Source: Eublepharis macularius
Taxonomy: Eukaryota; Chordata; Lepidosauria; Squamata; Eublepharidae
DNA: 64,000 bases
Direction of reading: 5' to 3'
NCBI RefSeq assembly: GCF_028583425.1
Contig: NC_072800.1
Location: 94,829,001 to 94,893,000 of the forward strand
Shown: positions 43,501 through 53,142 of the stretch, piece after piece
Layout of the letters: each line of letters begins with the position of its first letter
How positions within the stretch are numbered: position 1 is the first letter of the stretch
Made by a program: the position numbers and the translations under genes
Notes under the pieces: model-generated
Databases searched by the model: none
What the model was told of the DNA's origin: nothing
Seen by the model: only the letters and a program-made list of their open reading frames with translations

Positions 43501-46500
43501 GATCCACGTGGGCAGCTCAGCAGAGCCAAGGTAGGGAGCCATCTTAGCAGAGTTGGTGGAGTGCCTTTCGCAGTTGCATCAGCTGGCTTCTTCAGCAATA
43601 AAGCGTGATTATCACCCCTAGGCTCTTAACCAAGGCAGGGAGAGACAATTGGCCCCATTCAAAGCAGGGTGCCCTGTGTCCTTCAGGCCCTCCCTAAGCA
43701 ACAAACACCACCTTTGTCTTGTCAGAATTCATTTTCAGCCTGTTTCCCCTTTGCTGTTCAACCAAAGCTGGCAGGCATTGGTTCACAGACTGTAGCGTCC
43801 CCCAGGCGGTCTTCCTTGTTCATTGAATGTCCCAGCTGTTGATCATATCACTGTGTAATCCACCTTGGATCTCAGTGAGAAAGGCGGACTATAAATAAAT
43901 ACATAAAACCAGCTCGGGGACTCCCTCCCTCCTCCTGCCGTTGGCGCTTCCGGTCAGAGCTCAGCCCAAGGACCTGTCAGGCCTGGCTGCTGGAGGACCC
44001 ACGCAGGCTCTCCACTTCATCAGGCGCAGCTGTGCGAGTGAAAGGTCTTTGTTACAGCATTTCCCCATGTAGAACGCTGTACAGAGCAGTTGCCTAGAAT
44101 GCCAAAGCGGAAGCCTTTCAGAAGAGTTATACCCCCCCCCCCGTCGCCTCCCCACTAGGTTGAAAGAGTCGGTTGAAGTCAGCGCGGAGTTGAGTTCCCA
44201 GGGCCGGGCGGTTCCCAGACGCTCCCTCCCAGCTGCACCGATAACAGAGACAGCAGCCGAAGCCCAGCAAGCGGCGAAGCGGCGAAGCAGCAGCTAGTCT
44301 CCTTCCCACCCCCACGCCCACCCCGCAATAGTTAGGCACCTCCATGTATGGCAGAGGCAGGCAGGCTGGCTTGCTAGCCTGTCTGACAGGACCTGTTTTA
44401 ACTCTTCAGACCCGCAGCAGGCCTGTTTCCCCAGCTCCCTTGCGGAGGCCACCGTCGGATCTTTGTTAAAGGAACCCTCCTTGGGTAAAAAGGAGCTGGC
44501 CGCTTGGTGTATAATCTCCCCTTCCTGGGGAAGGTCGTGGAATGAGCAGTGGCCGAGCAGCTCCAGGTCCTTCGGCCCCCGTCCCGTCCCAGTCAAGCTT
44601 CAGGCTTGGCTTTGGGGCTGATGCAGCTCCGGGCACCTCGGTTGATGATCTCTGCTTACGTCTGGAGAAAGGCACGCCAGAGCTGTTAATTCTCTTGAAC
44701 GCATCAGCAGCTTTCAGTACAGTTGACGATTCAGACCTGGCCTCCCTGGGGGTGAGGGGCACTGCTCCTCGTACCTACAGGGACCCTCTCGGAGGGTTGC
44801 AATTGGAGAGGAGAGGTCCCGTCGGGTTTGAGCCACCCTCCGATGTTATTTAATTTATTTCTGCATCCTCTTGCTGAGATCATCAGAAGGTTTGGAGTTG
44901 GGTGCCATTAATGTGCAGGGCACTTGGCTGTACCTCGGTGCCTAGGTGTGGTCGTTGATTGGTTAAGGGGGACCTGGCTGAAGCTGAATCCATCTATGAC
45001 GGAGGCCGCGTGGCTGGGAAAGACTGAGATGCTGGCTGGAGGATCGCTGCCGAGACTCGATGGTGTCTAGCGGATGGCTGTAAACTCTGTATAGACTCAT
45101 TGAATAAACAAGTCTCCGTGGCAGCGTGGTCAGCATTTTGCCACCTACGCCAGGCCTGACTACTGGCTCCCTGCTTGTCCACACTGATTCGTGCCGTGGT
45201 CACATCCAGATGGGGTTACTGCAATTCGCTCTGCGTAGGGCTACATTTGAAAGCTCTTGGGGAACCACAGGGGGTCCAGAACGCCACGGCCAGGTTGCTG
45301 ACCAGAACCTCACGGTCAGCTGATATTATTCTGATCTTGCGGCAGCTGCACTGGCTTCCAGTGAGGCTCCGGATCCGATTCAAGGTTTTGATGCTAACCT
45401 TTAAGGCCCTTAATGGCCTGTGTCCCTCATACCTACGGGACTGTCTCTCCTTTTATAACTCCCCCCCCCCCGTGCTCTCTTTGGTCATCTTCTCAGACCC
45501 CTTTGCAGGTGCCTGGACCCAGGATGGATTGGTTAGCTGTCACCAGCGGAAGGGCCTTCTTAGTGGTGGTCCCTGCTCTCTAATGACACCTGGGCCCTGT
45601 CAGATTTGTTGAGTTTCCAGAGGGCAAGCAAGGCCGAATTGGCCTTTGGCGGCTAGCCAGATGGTTTGGGGTTGGTCCTGACAGTGCTGTGGTGCTCAAC
45701 CATGTATTTTAATGTATCTTAATAGTTCAATCTCATTTTAATTTTATTGTTATTATCTGTTCTTATGTTGATTTTATGTTTTTATATTGTTAAGTGTTAT
45801 AAGTTGTCTTGAGATCCAAAATATAACAATAATAGCCATGATGAGAGTGTCTCTGAGCATGTGCAGAGGTACAGCCACACATTTGGAAGAACAGGAGCAG
45901 GGAGACAGGAGGGGCATTTGAAGCTTTCAAAATCCAACTTTTAGCCGGGCCTGATGAATCTTGGTGCCTCTCCCCAGTGACCCCCCTGCTTCCCTCTTGG
46001 TGTCCTCGTGGTGAAAGGGAGTTCAGGCCACTCCCTTATCCACACGCGGCCTCCCGTGGCCCTTTGTAGGAGTCCCTTTCCAGCAGTTGTCCTGGCCCAC
46101 CCCTCTGCTCCTGCCCGCCAGCTGCCCCCTCCCCTCCCCGTCCCTCCCGATCTCTGACTGTCTCTCTCTGTGTCCTGAACCCCGACAGGCGAGTGGCTGA
46201 TCCGGACGGTGAAAGTAGAAACGGAGGACTACTCGGAATGGCCGGCTGGGCTGAGCGCAGAGGTGCTGCTCTCGGGGCTGCCTGTGGGGGCAGTTTGCAA
46301 GTCCGAGGGCCTGAGTCCAGGGGGCGAGGAGGGTGCCAGCGGAGGGCTGGGTGAGCTCTCGGGCCTGGCACTGCAACAGTGGCAGATGCTGAGCGAAGAG
46401 AAGTCGCTGGGCTGCCCCCGGTGCGAGCATCCTGGAGCCCCGCTAGAGGGCAGCCAGGGAGACCCTCGGCCACGCCCTTTTGCTTGCTCCCAGTGCGGCA

Positions 46501-48098
46501 AGGCCTTCGGGAAGAAGGCCCACCTGACCCGGCATGCCCGGGTGCACACTGGAGAACGCCCGTTTGCCTGCACCCATTGTGGCCGCCGCTTCTCGCAGAA
46601 GATCCACCTGGGCTCTCATGAGCGCGTGCACACGGGGGAGCGGCCCTTCCCCTGCGGCCGCTGCCCCAAGAGCTTCCGCAAGAAGACCCACCTGGTGCGG
46701 CACCAGCTCACCCACACTGGGGAGCGCCCCCACGCCTGCCCGCTCTGCTCCCGGAGCTTTGTCCATCGCCGGCATCTGCTGCGGCACCAGCGACTCCACG
46801 AGGAAGGGAATGCGGCCTGCAGGGAGCACGTGGAACCGAGGCAGGGTCCAGAGCCCTGCAGCCGCGATCTCGAGCCTGGGAAGGACCCAGAGCCCTGCAG
46901 GGAGCAAGTGGGACACCAGCAGCCTGTGGCCCCTCCTGTTGAATCTGGACAGGCCACAGCCCTTTGCAGAGACCAGAGTGAACTGGGGCAGACTGCCACC
47001 CCCTACAGGGAGGAGGCTGGCCCAGCACAGGGTCTCACCTCCTGCACGGGTCCTCCAGAACCGTATCTGGGTCCAGTCCTTTTCAAGGCTCAGGCTGAAC
47101 AAGAACCGGGCAGAGTCCCTTGCCTGGACTACCCCAGGCAAGGAGAAGCTCTTGCCCCAGGCATGGTGTGCCCTGAGCAGGGGCCCTGTGGCATGACCTG
47201 TGGGGTGCAGGCCGAGGCCGAGGGCAGCACGCTCCATGTGGAACGGATCAGCAAGACAGAACCGGAAGAGGAGGAGGCTGGCTCCTGCCAGCTGCCTGAA
47301 GAGAAGCCGTTTTTGTGCTCTGACTGTGGAAAGGCATTTGCCTGGAGAAAGAACCTGGCTTCCCACCAGCGGCTCCATGCTGAGGGCGGGCGTCCTTTTT
47401 CTTGCGCTGAGTGTGGGAGGGGCTTCAGCGACAAGCGCCACCTGACTGCACACTTGCGTGGGCACATGGGCCTGTTGCCATATGCTTGCCCACACTGTGA
47501 AAGAAGCTTTGCACACCGAGCTGGCTTGGCTGCGCACCAGTGTGGCGGTCATGCCGGGCAGCGCCCGTTTGCCTGCAGTGAGTGTGGCCGGTGCTTTGCC
47601 CATAAGCGGCACCTGCAGCGACATCGGCGCAACCAGCACTCGGCCGAGCGCCCTTTCTCCTGTGCTCAGTGTGGTCGCACCTTCAGCACCCGGGCCAGCT
47701 TGCTGGCACACGTCAAATCTCATGCCGGCCAGCGTCCCTTTGCCTGCCCGCTGTGTGGTCGGGCATTCAGCCGCAAGTCGCACCTGGCCCGGCACGAAGC
47801 TGTGCATACAGGGCTGCGCCCTCATGCCTGCTCCCAGTGCCCACGGCGCTTCAGCTCCAAGACCAATTTGGTGAGGCACCAGGCTGTGCACACTGGCCTC
47901 CGCCCGTACATCTGCACCCATTGCGCCCGGAGTTTCAGCCGCAAGACACACCTCCTGCGCCACGAGCGCACCCACATCAGCACCCCCATGCCCAGCGCTC
48001 CCAGCTGGCCGCCCACCTTGCCCCAGAGCGCTCTGCCCCACTTGCAGTCAGAGCAACCCATGATCTTCCCTGTGGCTTTTGAGTCGGCCTGGCAGTGA
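34517..48098 (+). CDS. ZNF467: ZNF467-type C2H2 zinc-finger protein with KRAB-like box (5 exons)
   Basis: Nuclear zinc-finger protein and likely DNA-binding transcription factor. Model: 34517-34540, 40222-40333, 41973-42074, 42708-42812 and 46189-48098, all in phase (0, 1, 1, 1), giving about 750 residues. Order: short N-terminus, KRAB-like segment (about 9-46), acidic and proline-rich linker, a sumoylation-type VKVE, then four fingers, a spacer with repeated EPC units, and eight more fingers. Human ZNF467 also has 12 fingers, and the blocks FSQKIHLGSHERVHTGERPF, RKKTHLVRHQ, SDCGKAFAWRKNLASHQ and SSKTNLVRHQAVHTG align with it as I remember it. CPGEWLIRTVKVE across the last splice matches human CPGEEWMIRKVKVE. 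It is divergent to SSPO, as in human. The human protein, to my knowledge, lacks a KRAB box. Least certain is exon 1. Confidence 0.85.
36105..36335 (-). repeat. tRNA-derived SINE (CCTGTGAGG-body group)
   Basis: TTTATTTTCTTTGTTTATACC (tail complement), CCTCACAACCACCCTGTGAGG and a head with AGGGTTTGAACCTGGG. Same group as 12150-12375. Confidence 0.7.
37260..37830 (+). mobile_element. CR1 LINE 3' end
   Basis: Ends with GGGGGTTGGACTAGATGACC then CCTTCCAACCCTATGATTCT, the classic CR1 3' terminus. Upstream, GGTTGAAATTAAAAGAGTTTTC and AACATCAGGAAGAACATCTT are the usual CR1 3' coding end. Confidence 0.85.
38868..39100 (+). repeat. tRNA-derived SINE
   Basis: The head AGCATAGTGGTCGGCTCGCC with B-box-like GGTTCGACTCCC is followed by TGTGTTGTGGGGATAAGAAT and GACCGGTATATAAGCACAGT with a (GTT)n tail. 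Confidence 0.7.
40222..40333 (+). CDS. ZNF467: ZNF467 exon 2: KRAB-like A-box
   Basis: After CGCTGTCGCAG the exon reads VPVRCEDRALQFASERWKDR then APEDAMRENFGSTIALG. This follows the KRAB A-box frame VPVTFEDVAVxFSxEEW...DxMRENYxxxxSLG in length, phase (0 to 1) and residues ED, A, F, SE-W and DAMREN. The canonical DV pair is DR here and the MLE/MRE part is kept. Donor GTAAAC. Confidence 0.82.
40509..40729. mobile_element. Perfect 221-bp palindrome
   Basis: Two arms of 109 bases, identical by direct comparison, around a 3-base centre (GTC at 40618-40620). Ends are CGATGGTTGTTGGGGGTTTT and its complement. The arm carries CGTTTCGCCAGCAGCTGTGG. Probably a foldback transposon of a family common in squamates; its superfamily is not known to me. 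Confidence 0.85.
40763..40985. mobile_element. Inverted-repeat element, CCAGTAGCACCTTTAAGACT family
   Basis: Arms with CCTTTAAGACTAACCAACTT, TCGAGAACCACAGCTCTCTTCG and TCAGATGCAT, inverted around an about 24-base spacer. Second full copy of the element at 22015-22215. Confidence 0.8.
41973..42074 (+). CDS. ZNF467: ZNF467 exon 3: linker
   Basis: The exon encodes SPTAQPGIEEGGLPPVKAQR then GAETSDAPGGSHAG, low-complexity linker. Acceptor TGTCTTGCAG, donor GTATGA, phase 1 in and out. Short linker exons after the KRAB exon are usual in this gene family. Confidence 0.78.
42147..42369 (-). repeat. tRNA-derived SINE in ZNF467 intron 3
   Basis: Reversed copy with ACCACTACACCAAACTGGCT at the head and TTATATACCGCCCATCAGGA at the tail, 73 bases after exon 3. 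Confidence 0.8.
42708..42812 (+). CDS. ZNF467: ZNF467 exon 4: linker
   Basis: The exon encodes IVPPETEGTVRSEQQPGDPQ then GPGDPKGPERSCPG. The CPG end joins exon 5 as CPGEWLIRTVKVE, matching human ZNF467 across the same join. Acceptor GGCTCAACAG, donor GTAAGG. Confidence 0.85.
43240..43910 (+). repeat. Unclassified long interspersed repeat with LINE-type tail
   Basis: Landmarks CCCACAGCATTCTGTATCTACTGG, AAGGGCAGACCTATGTAGAG and TGCACTACAGTAGCCTAGCC are a recurrent text in squamate genomes. It ends with GTAATCCACCTTGGATCTCAG and GGCGGACTATAAATAAATAC. Confidence 0.5.
44540..45830 (+). mobile_element. Degraded L2-clade LINE, reverse-transcriptase part
   Basis: Open stretches show LINE landmarks: QSSFRLGFG with DDLCLRLEKGTPELLILLNA (the usual LLDLSAAFDTVDH region) and, further on, YCNSLCVGLH, GVQNATARLLTR, LHWLPVRLRIRFKVLMLTFK and ALNGLCPSYLRDCL. 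The frame is interrupted several times and the end decays into an AT-rich tail near 45830. Confidence 0.8.
46189..48098 (+). CDS. ZNF467: ZNF467 exon 5: 12 C2H2 zinc fingers
   Basis: Starts after CCCCGACAG with EWLIRTVKVETED. Four fingers lie at about 46475-46800 and eight at about 47310-47975, most joined by HTGERP-type linkers. Fingers 7 and 8 have one extra residue between the histidines (HQCGGH, HRRNQH). The spacer between the blocks (about 46800-47300) repeats short EPC(R/S) units at irregular intervals and is acidic and Pro-rich. The stop codon is at 48096-48098. Confidence 0.95.
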
Positions 48099-48720
48099 CG
48101 GAACGGCCCCCGGGTCCTGCTGTGGGCTAAAATCTGGTCTATGTGCACCAAAATCCAGGCAAAAGACTATGCCCCCCCCCTGCAATTCTGTCCCAAGGAG
48201 TATTTGCAGCCTACAGAAACTATAAGCCAGTTTTATATACATTTGCAATGTTTTGCCTAATTCTGGTGAGAGTGTCCTTTTCTAAGGCAAAACAATTAAG
48301 CCGAAGGAACTTCTGTATTATTTGACTGAGGGAAGGCAGCACATCTACAGGGCACTGCTGCCCCCGTTGAGAATGCAAGTTGTGAGGCATCGTTCTCTAA
48401 GTGTCGCCCATCTACTTTTGAAACTGTCTTTAGTGCCAACAGGACTGGAAACTTGGCTCTCTGAGAGCACAAAGACAGAAGCAAACCAAGAGTGTGCCGA
48501 GTTCTGAACCCAGAGCCAAATCGTGCCCAGTGGAGAATCACAAGATGCACACGGACTGGAGCATCCTGACCCGGCAAGCATTTCAGCCTAAAAAAATAAC
48601 GGAACATTTTAAAAAAAGAAATCATTTTAGTAGCATCTTAAGACAAATGTAAATTACATTTTTAAAAAACTTTTTCTGATATAAACAAAAATAAAGTAAT
48701 GAAATTTTGTCCGTGGTCCA
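48099..48720 (+). other. ZNF467 3' UTR
   Basis: About 0.6 kb of non-repetitive AT-rich sequence from the stop codon to the AATAAA at 48690-48695. Confidence 0.65.
48690..48695 (+). terminator. Polyadenylation signal of ZNF467
   Basis: AATAAA about 590 bases after the stop, followed by a T/G-rich stretch (TTTTGTCCGTGG). Confidence 0.7.
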
Positions 48721-48878
48721 GATTATTTCAGCATTTTTAATTTATTTGTTTATTTTACTTAATTTATCCCACTTCCCAGTGGGAACCCAAAGCAGTTTAC
48801 ATCATTCCCCTCACAAGAACCCTGTGAGGTCGTGGGAAAGAGCAAGGGTCCAGTAGCCCCTACAAAATGAGTAGTGGG

Positions 48879-49195
48879 CAGTGCCTTTTTTCTGGGAAAA
48901 GAGGTGGTGGAACTCAGGACTGCACAATGATGTCACTTTGGGTCAGCTGGAACAAGGGGGAGTTTTTTAAAGTTTAAATTGCCCTAAGCGAAAATGGTCA
49001 CATGGCCGGTGGCCCCGCCCCCTGATCTCCAGACAGGGGGGAGTTTAGATTGCCCTCCACACCGCTCAGCGGCATGGAGGGCAATCTAAACTCCCCTCTG
49101 TCTGGAGATCAGGGGGCGGGGACACCGGCCATGTGACCATTTTTAAGGGGTGCCAGAACTCCGTTCCGCTGCGTTCCCACTGAAAAAAAGCCCTG
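48879..49195. mobile_element. hAT-type non-autonomous hairpin element, copy 2
   Basis: Same family as 13154-13409: ends CAGTGCCTTTTTTCTGGG and CTGAAAAAAAGCCCTG, palindrome arms through GGTCACATGGCCGGTGGCCC and GATCTCCAGACAGGGGGGAG. This copy has an extra left-hand segment of about 60 bases. Flanking 8-mers GTAGTGGG and GTGATGGA match at only 5 of 8, so the duplication is uncertain. Confidence 0.75.
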
Positions 49196-49324
49196 GTGAT
49201 GGAGCTTATGTATCTGAAGAAACGAGCTGTGCCCTACCCTACCACTGATTTTGTTAGTCTTAGAGGTGCTACTGGACTCTTGTTCTTTTCCACTGCAATA
49301 CACAGACTAACGGGGCTACCCACC

Positions 49325-49465
49325 TTGACCTGTGAGACTGACTGTGCGAGGCTGAGACTGTGTGACTGACTCCCAGGTTACCCAGCAAGCTCCCATAGTA
49401 GAGTGGAGGATTCAAACTCGGGTCTCCCAGATCCTAGTTCGACACTAATTGCTACACCATAATTG
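49325..49465 (-). repeat. SINE fragment
   Basis: Minus-strand head with GGATTCAAACTCGGGTCTCC as complement of a B-box and CCAGCAAGCTCCCATAG, as in other CCTGTGAGG-body SINEs. Confidence 0.5.
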
Positions 49466-50099
49466 ATTATTCTAATCTGTACTGGCATTGAGTTTACCTT
49501 ATCTGAAGTCCATTGTGGATTTTCCCTTTATTCCAGTACCGAAACACACCAGCCCGAGCTGCCGATGGGGAAGACACCCAAACAAACAATATAACCGTCA
49601 CCTACTAACTATTATTTTACTGAAAATGCTTGACACAGTTCTATGCAAAAATACAAAATTTTACTTAGTGCACAAAATGAACTCTAAGTGGGCAATGAAG
49701 CAAAACCTGCTTAAACAACCGTGGTATAATGTATATCACACCCTCACCTCGAAAGGGGGGGGGAACATTCAAACCAATGCCCAATGTCCACAGAGCCGAT
49801 ACAATTGTAGTCAGGCAGAAAAGCCTATACAAAAATACATCCACAAACCAGTACACTTCTTACAGAATTACACGTGTATGTCGCCAGAATCACTGGTCAA
49901 TGAAAATTCAATGCATAAACTGTAGTAGAAACATCCAAATTGTAACCGCAACGGGTTAGCTAGCAAGAGGTCCCGTTTCCAGTTTCCCCTTCTTCAGAGC
50001 AGTTACAAAGAAAGCAAATTAAAGCAGTTCATACTCCGCATATAGTACAGTCATGGCTCGCTCACTGGCGTACGCAAGAATGGGAGAAGCCCAACCTTC

Positions 50100-50765
50100 G
50101 GATTTATTTATTTCAATTTATAGCCCACCCTCCCTGTGAACGGGCTCAGGGTGGGTTACAATAAAAACGTTCAGTCAGCATTAAAACATAAAAAAAGGTT
50201 AAAAACTCAAAAACAACCGTAAATACATGCAAAGCATTTTGGATGGCGCCCCCCCTCCCCCTCCCCAGTTCCCCAATCATTTTGTAAACAGAGCAGAAGG
50301 AATGGGGTGGGGGCACCGTTTATAATAATCTGGTGACTGCGCTTATAGGGGGCAGATGATTTCTTTGCCCCCCTGGCGGGAGACCAGTCAGAAGGCGCCT
50401 AAGCGATCCAAGACTGGCCTCAACCGTACGCCTGGTGGAACATCTCTGTTTTAATGCTTTAATGCTTTTAAATGTTTTAATGGTGGGCGATGTTTGTATT
50501 TTGTTGTCCGCCCTGAGCCTGCGAAAGCCGGGAGGGCGGAATATAAACATAGTTAAATTTAAATTACAGGCCCGCTGAAAGGATACAAGATCTTGGCAGG
50601 CCTGGGTGTCCTCCGACAGAGAGTTCCACCAGGTTGGGGCCAGGACTGAAAATGCCAGCCGGGCCTCCCTGGGGCCAAGGGCCCCCAGTAGATTCTTATT
50701 TGCCAGTCTTAATGCTCTCCAGGGTACGTATGGGGAGAGACAGTCCTGCAGGTTATGATGCATCT
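50100..50765 (-). mobile_element. L2-like LINE 3' end, with a foreign LINE tail inside
   Basis: Minus strand from 50763 encodes NLQDCLSPYVPWRALRLANK, LGPREARLAFSVLAPTWWNS and LVSFQRACNLNL, the terminal residues of L2-type reverse transcriptases. A plus-orientation tail (CGCCCTGAGCCTGCGAAAGC then GGAGGGCGGAATATAAAC) at about 50450-50570 interrupts it, so two elements are nested or rearranged. Confidence 0.65.
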
Positions 50766-50850
50766 GACGAAGAGAGCTGTGGTTCTTGAAAGCTTATGCT
50801 ACAATAAAGTTGGCTAGTCTTAAAGGTGCTACTGGACTCTACTACTTTAC
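50757..50850 (+). repeat. Single arm of the CCAGTAGCACCTTTAAGACT inverted-repeat family
   Basis: GATGCATCTGACGAAGAGAG then CTTATGCTACAATAAAGTTG and GTCTTAAAGGTGCTACTGGA match the right arms at 22015-22215 and 40763-40985. Confidence 0.8.
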
Positions 50851-51439
50851 CTCTCACAAGGCTATCCTGGGGTCACTTGCCTGGGAGTAAACCTGACTGA
50901 GACTTAATCCGGATTCTGAGCAGACTCGCTCTCATAATCACTCGGTGAGTAAAGAAGTCTTTCCTTTTGTGCCACCCTTATGCTGCTTTCATGCTAGTGA
51001 CTCGGTTTGAAGATTTTAATCACATCCCCGATAGAGCCCTAATTTCTATGCCAATGCCAGGGTCTAGACTGCACGTGTGGACTGATGTACGCGTGTTGAA
51101 TGAACACACCAAGCAGGGGTGACGGGTAAGGGCTGACCTTCATTCTCCAGGGAATTCCAGGGCAGCCTTGTATGGTTTGTGTGTCTTGCAAAAATCATTC
51201 ACTTGCGAGCAGTTGAGCAGAAGCAAGCAGGCAGCAGGCGGTTGAGAGCCACATCGCTGGCGGGCCCAAGGGACAGCAGCCTGGGCCAGCCGGCTCCCGA
51301 GACAGCCCCCTGCATTTTCTGGAGCCTGCAGGGCTTCCCTTCGTTTCCAAGGGCCCGGGCCGGTTCTGAAGAAGACGCCGGGCTGTGACCTGTGCGGGGT
51401 TACTGGCCCTGCCTTAGGACATCAGACCCGGGTCCAGGT

Positions 51440-52600
51440 TTAGCAGCGACTAATGTGCCGGAACGAGCACTCGCCCCTCCCTCCGGCGCTGGTAATACCA
51501 AACCCTGCTCTGGATCGTGTTTCCCCCGCCACCGCGTCGCAAACGAGCAGGTCTCCTCCTTCTGCAGTTAAGGGCCCGGGGCGTTCAGGCGCCCGCCCCG
51601 CCGGGATCTCCGCCGTGGCCGAGGGGCGACCGGCGCGGTCCAGCCCGGCAGCGCTCGGCGTGCCTTGCGCAGCGCGGCCTGCCCCGCCGCCCGGCCCCTG
51701 CCAGCGGGCAAGCGGGCCGGAGAGCCAGCGGCAGCGCCCCCGAGCCCGGCGCCAGCCCAGCGGCACCGGCGAGGCTCCGGGGGAGGAGCTGCCGAGGGTC
51801 GCGCTCGCTGGGGCGGGCAGGCGCCGGAGGGCGGCCGCGAGGGGCCCCAGCCCAGCGCCCAGCCCGCGCCCTGCGCCTCCCGCCGGCGCCGCCAGCCCGC
51901 GTCCCCCCTCCCCCCGAAGGCAGCGGGCGCGGGGGGGGGGCCCCCTGGCACCGACACCCCCGCGCGGAAACGGGAGGCGGCGCGAGCCGAGGGCGCCCCC
52001 GCCAGCCCCGCCCCCGCCCGGCCCCCGGCAAGGCGCCCAGCCCGCCGCGTCCGCGGAGGCGGGCGGAGCGCGTCGCTGTGGCAACGGGCCGGGGCTGCTG
52101 GGCGCGGAGGGCGGAGAGGAGGCGGCCCGGGCGCCGCAGGGTGAGGGGGACGGGGACGGGGGGCGGCGGGGAGACGGGACCCCCAGGAGCTGGCCCTGCG
52201 CGGGAGGGCGGGAGCCCCGCGGTGTGCGTGGGTGGGGGGCGCGCGGAGTATTTCCTCCATTTGCCCCCCCCTCCCCGCGCACACCCCGCTTTCTTGGCGT
52301 GCCGCGCTCCCCTCGCCTGCTGCATTGGATCCCCACCACAACCCTGTGAGGTCGGCCGGGCTGGGGGACTGGGCCCCGGGTTGCCTGGACCCCAGTGCGC
52401 CACCGGGGCTCTGTGGCGCCTTTGCTTGATGATGCGGCGGAACCCCCGCGCACCCCCCGGGCGGCCGCGTCTCCCTCGGAAGGGGCTCAAGCCAGGGGGG
52501 TGGGGAAAGGCCCGCCTTCCCGCCGGAGCCAGGCACGCGGGAGCGGGAGCGGGAGCGGCGGAGCTGCCTGGCAGGGCCCCCTTGGCAAGGACGCGCCGGT
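51440..52600. promoter_or_regulatory. CpG island promoter of LRRC61
   Basis: Dense GC and CpG for about 1.1 kb, 0.5-1.7 kb ahead of the LRRC61 start codon. The bases GCCGCAGG before GTGAGGG at about 52140 could be the donor of an untranslated first exon. Open frames of 300-376 codons on both strands are compositional. Confidence 0.7.
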
Positions 52601-53142
52601 GAAGGCTGCGCAGGCTCTGAGGTGCCTGCCACTGCCCAGAGGCATACCTCTGACTGAGTGGCTGTATGCAAATCGGCACCGGGGATGTTTTATTCCTCTG
52701 CCCCTTTACGGGCAAAGCCCTGGCCTTCAGTGCAGGGGTTTTCTATAGCATTAAAGGAGGTTTCCTTTAATGTGGTAAAGGGATCTTTCCACCGGATTTC
52801 AATGCATCCCACCCTTTTCCCCTGACTCTTACTAACTTGCGCTTTGCTCTTTCCCTCCATGTCAGAAGCGTGGCAGGGCTCCCCCCACCAACCAAAGAAG
52901 GCGCTCACTCCATGCCTGCGATGCTCGGAGTTGTCCATGTTCGGCAGGGCCCTGATCCAGCCTCCTCCTCCTCCTCTCTTCTAGGACTTCTGACGGTTTG
53001 TCCCTGCTTTCCTCTTCGCACTCACCATGTGGAGCGGCTGAGGCCAGCGCCCGGGATGGTGGCCCTGGCATGAGCTGGGCTGTGCAGGGCTGAGCCAGTG
53101 CAGACCTTTTCACAAAGGGCAGTGCAGGATTCCTTGCCCCAA

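Larger units (their letters stand above)
42813..46188 (+). other. ZNF467 intron 4 (3.4 kb)
   Basis: Contains a long unclassified repeat (43240-43840), a LINE-type tail (43845-43910) and an L2-type LINE remnant (44540-45830). No extra coding exon seen. Confidence 0.65.
48721..51440. other. Intergenic, repeat-filled
   Basis: Holds a SINE fragment (48735-48835), the second hAT-type hairpin (48879-49195), SINE and hairpin-family pieces (49196-49465), unclassified interspersed text (49480-50090), an L2-like LINE piece (50100-50765) and a hairpin arm (50757-50850). The stretch 50900-51440 is unrecognised and leads into a CpG island. Confidence 0.65.

Noticed and set aside
46443-48041. 532-codon open frame antisense to ZNF467
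   Set aside because: Mirror of the repeated zinc-finger codons on the other strand; no independent features.
51440-52715. Open frames of 300-376 codons on both strands
   Set aside because: The same compositional effect in the LRRC61 CpG island.
53098-53142. Upstream in-frame ATG for LRRC61 adding 15 residues
   Set aside because: The ATG at 53143 aligns with the human start and has the better context.
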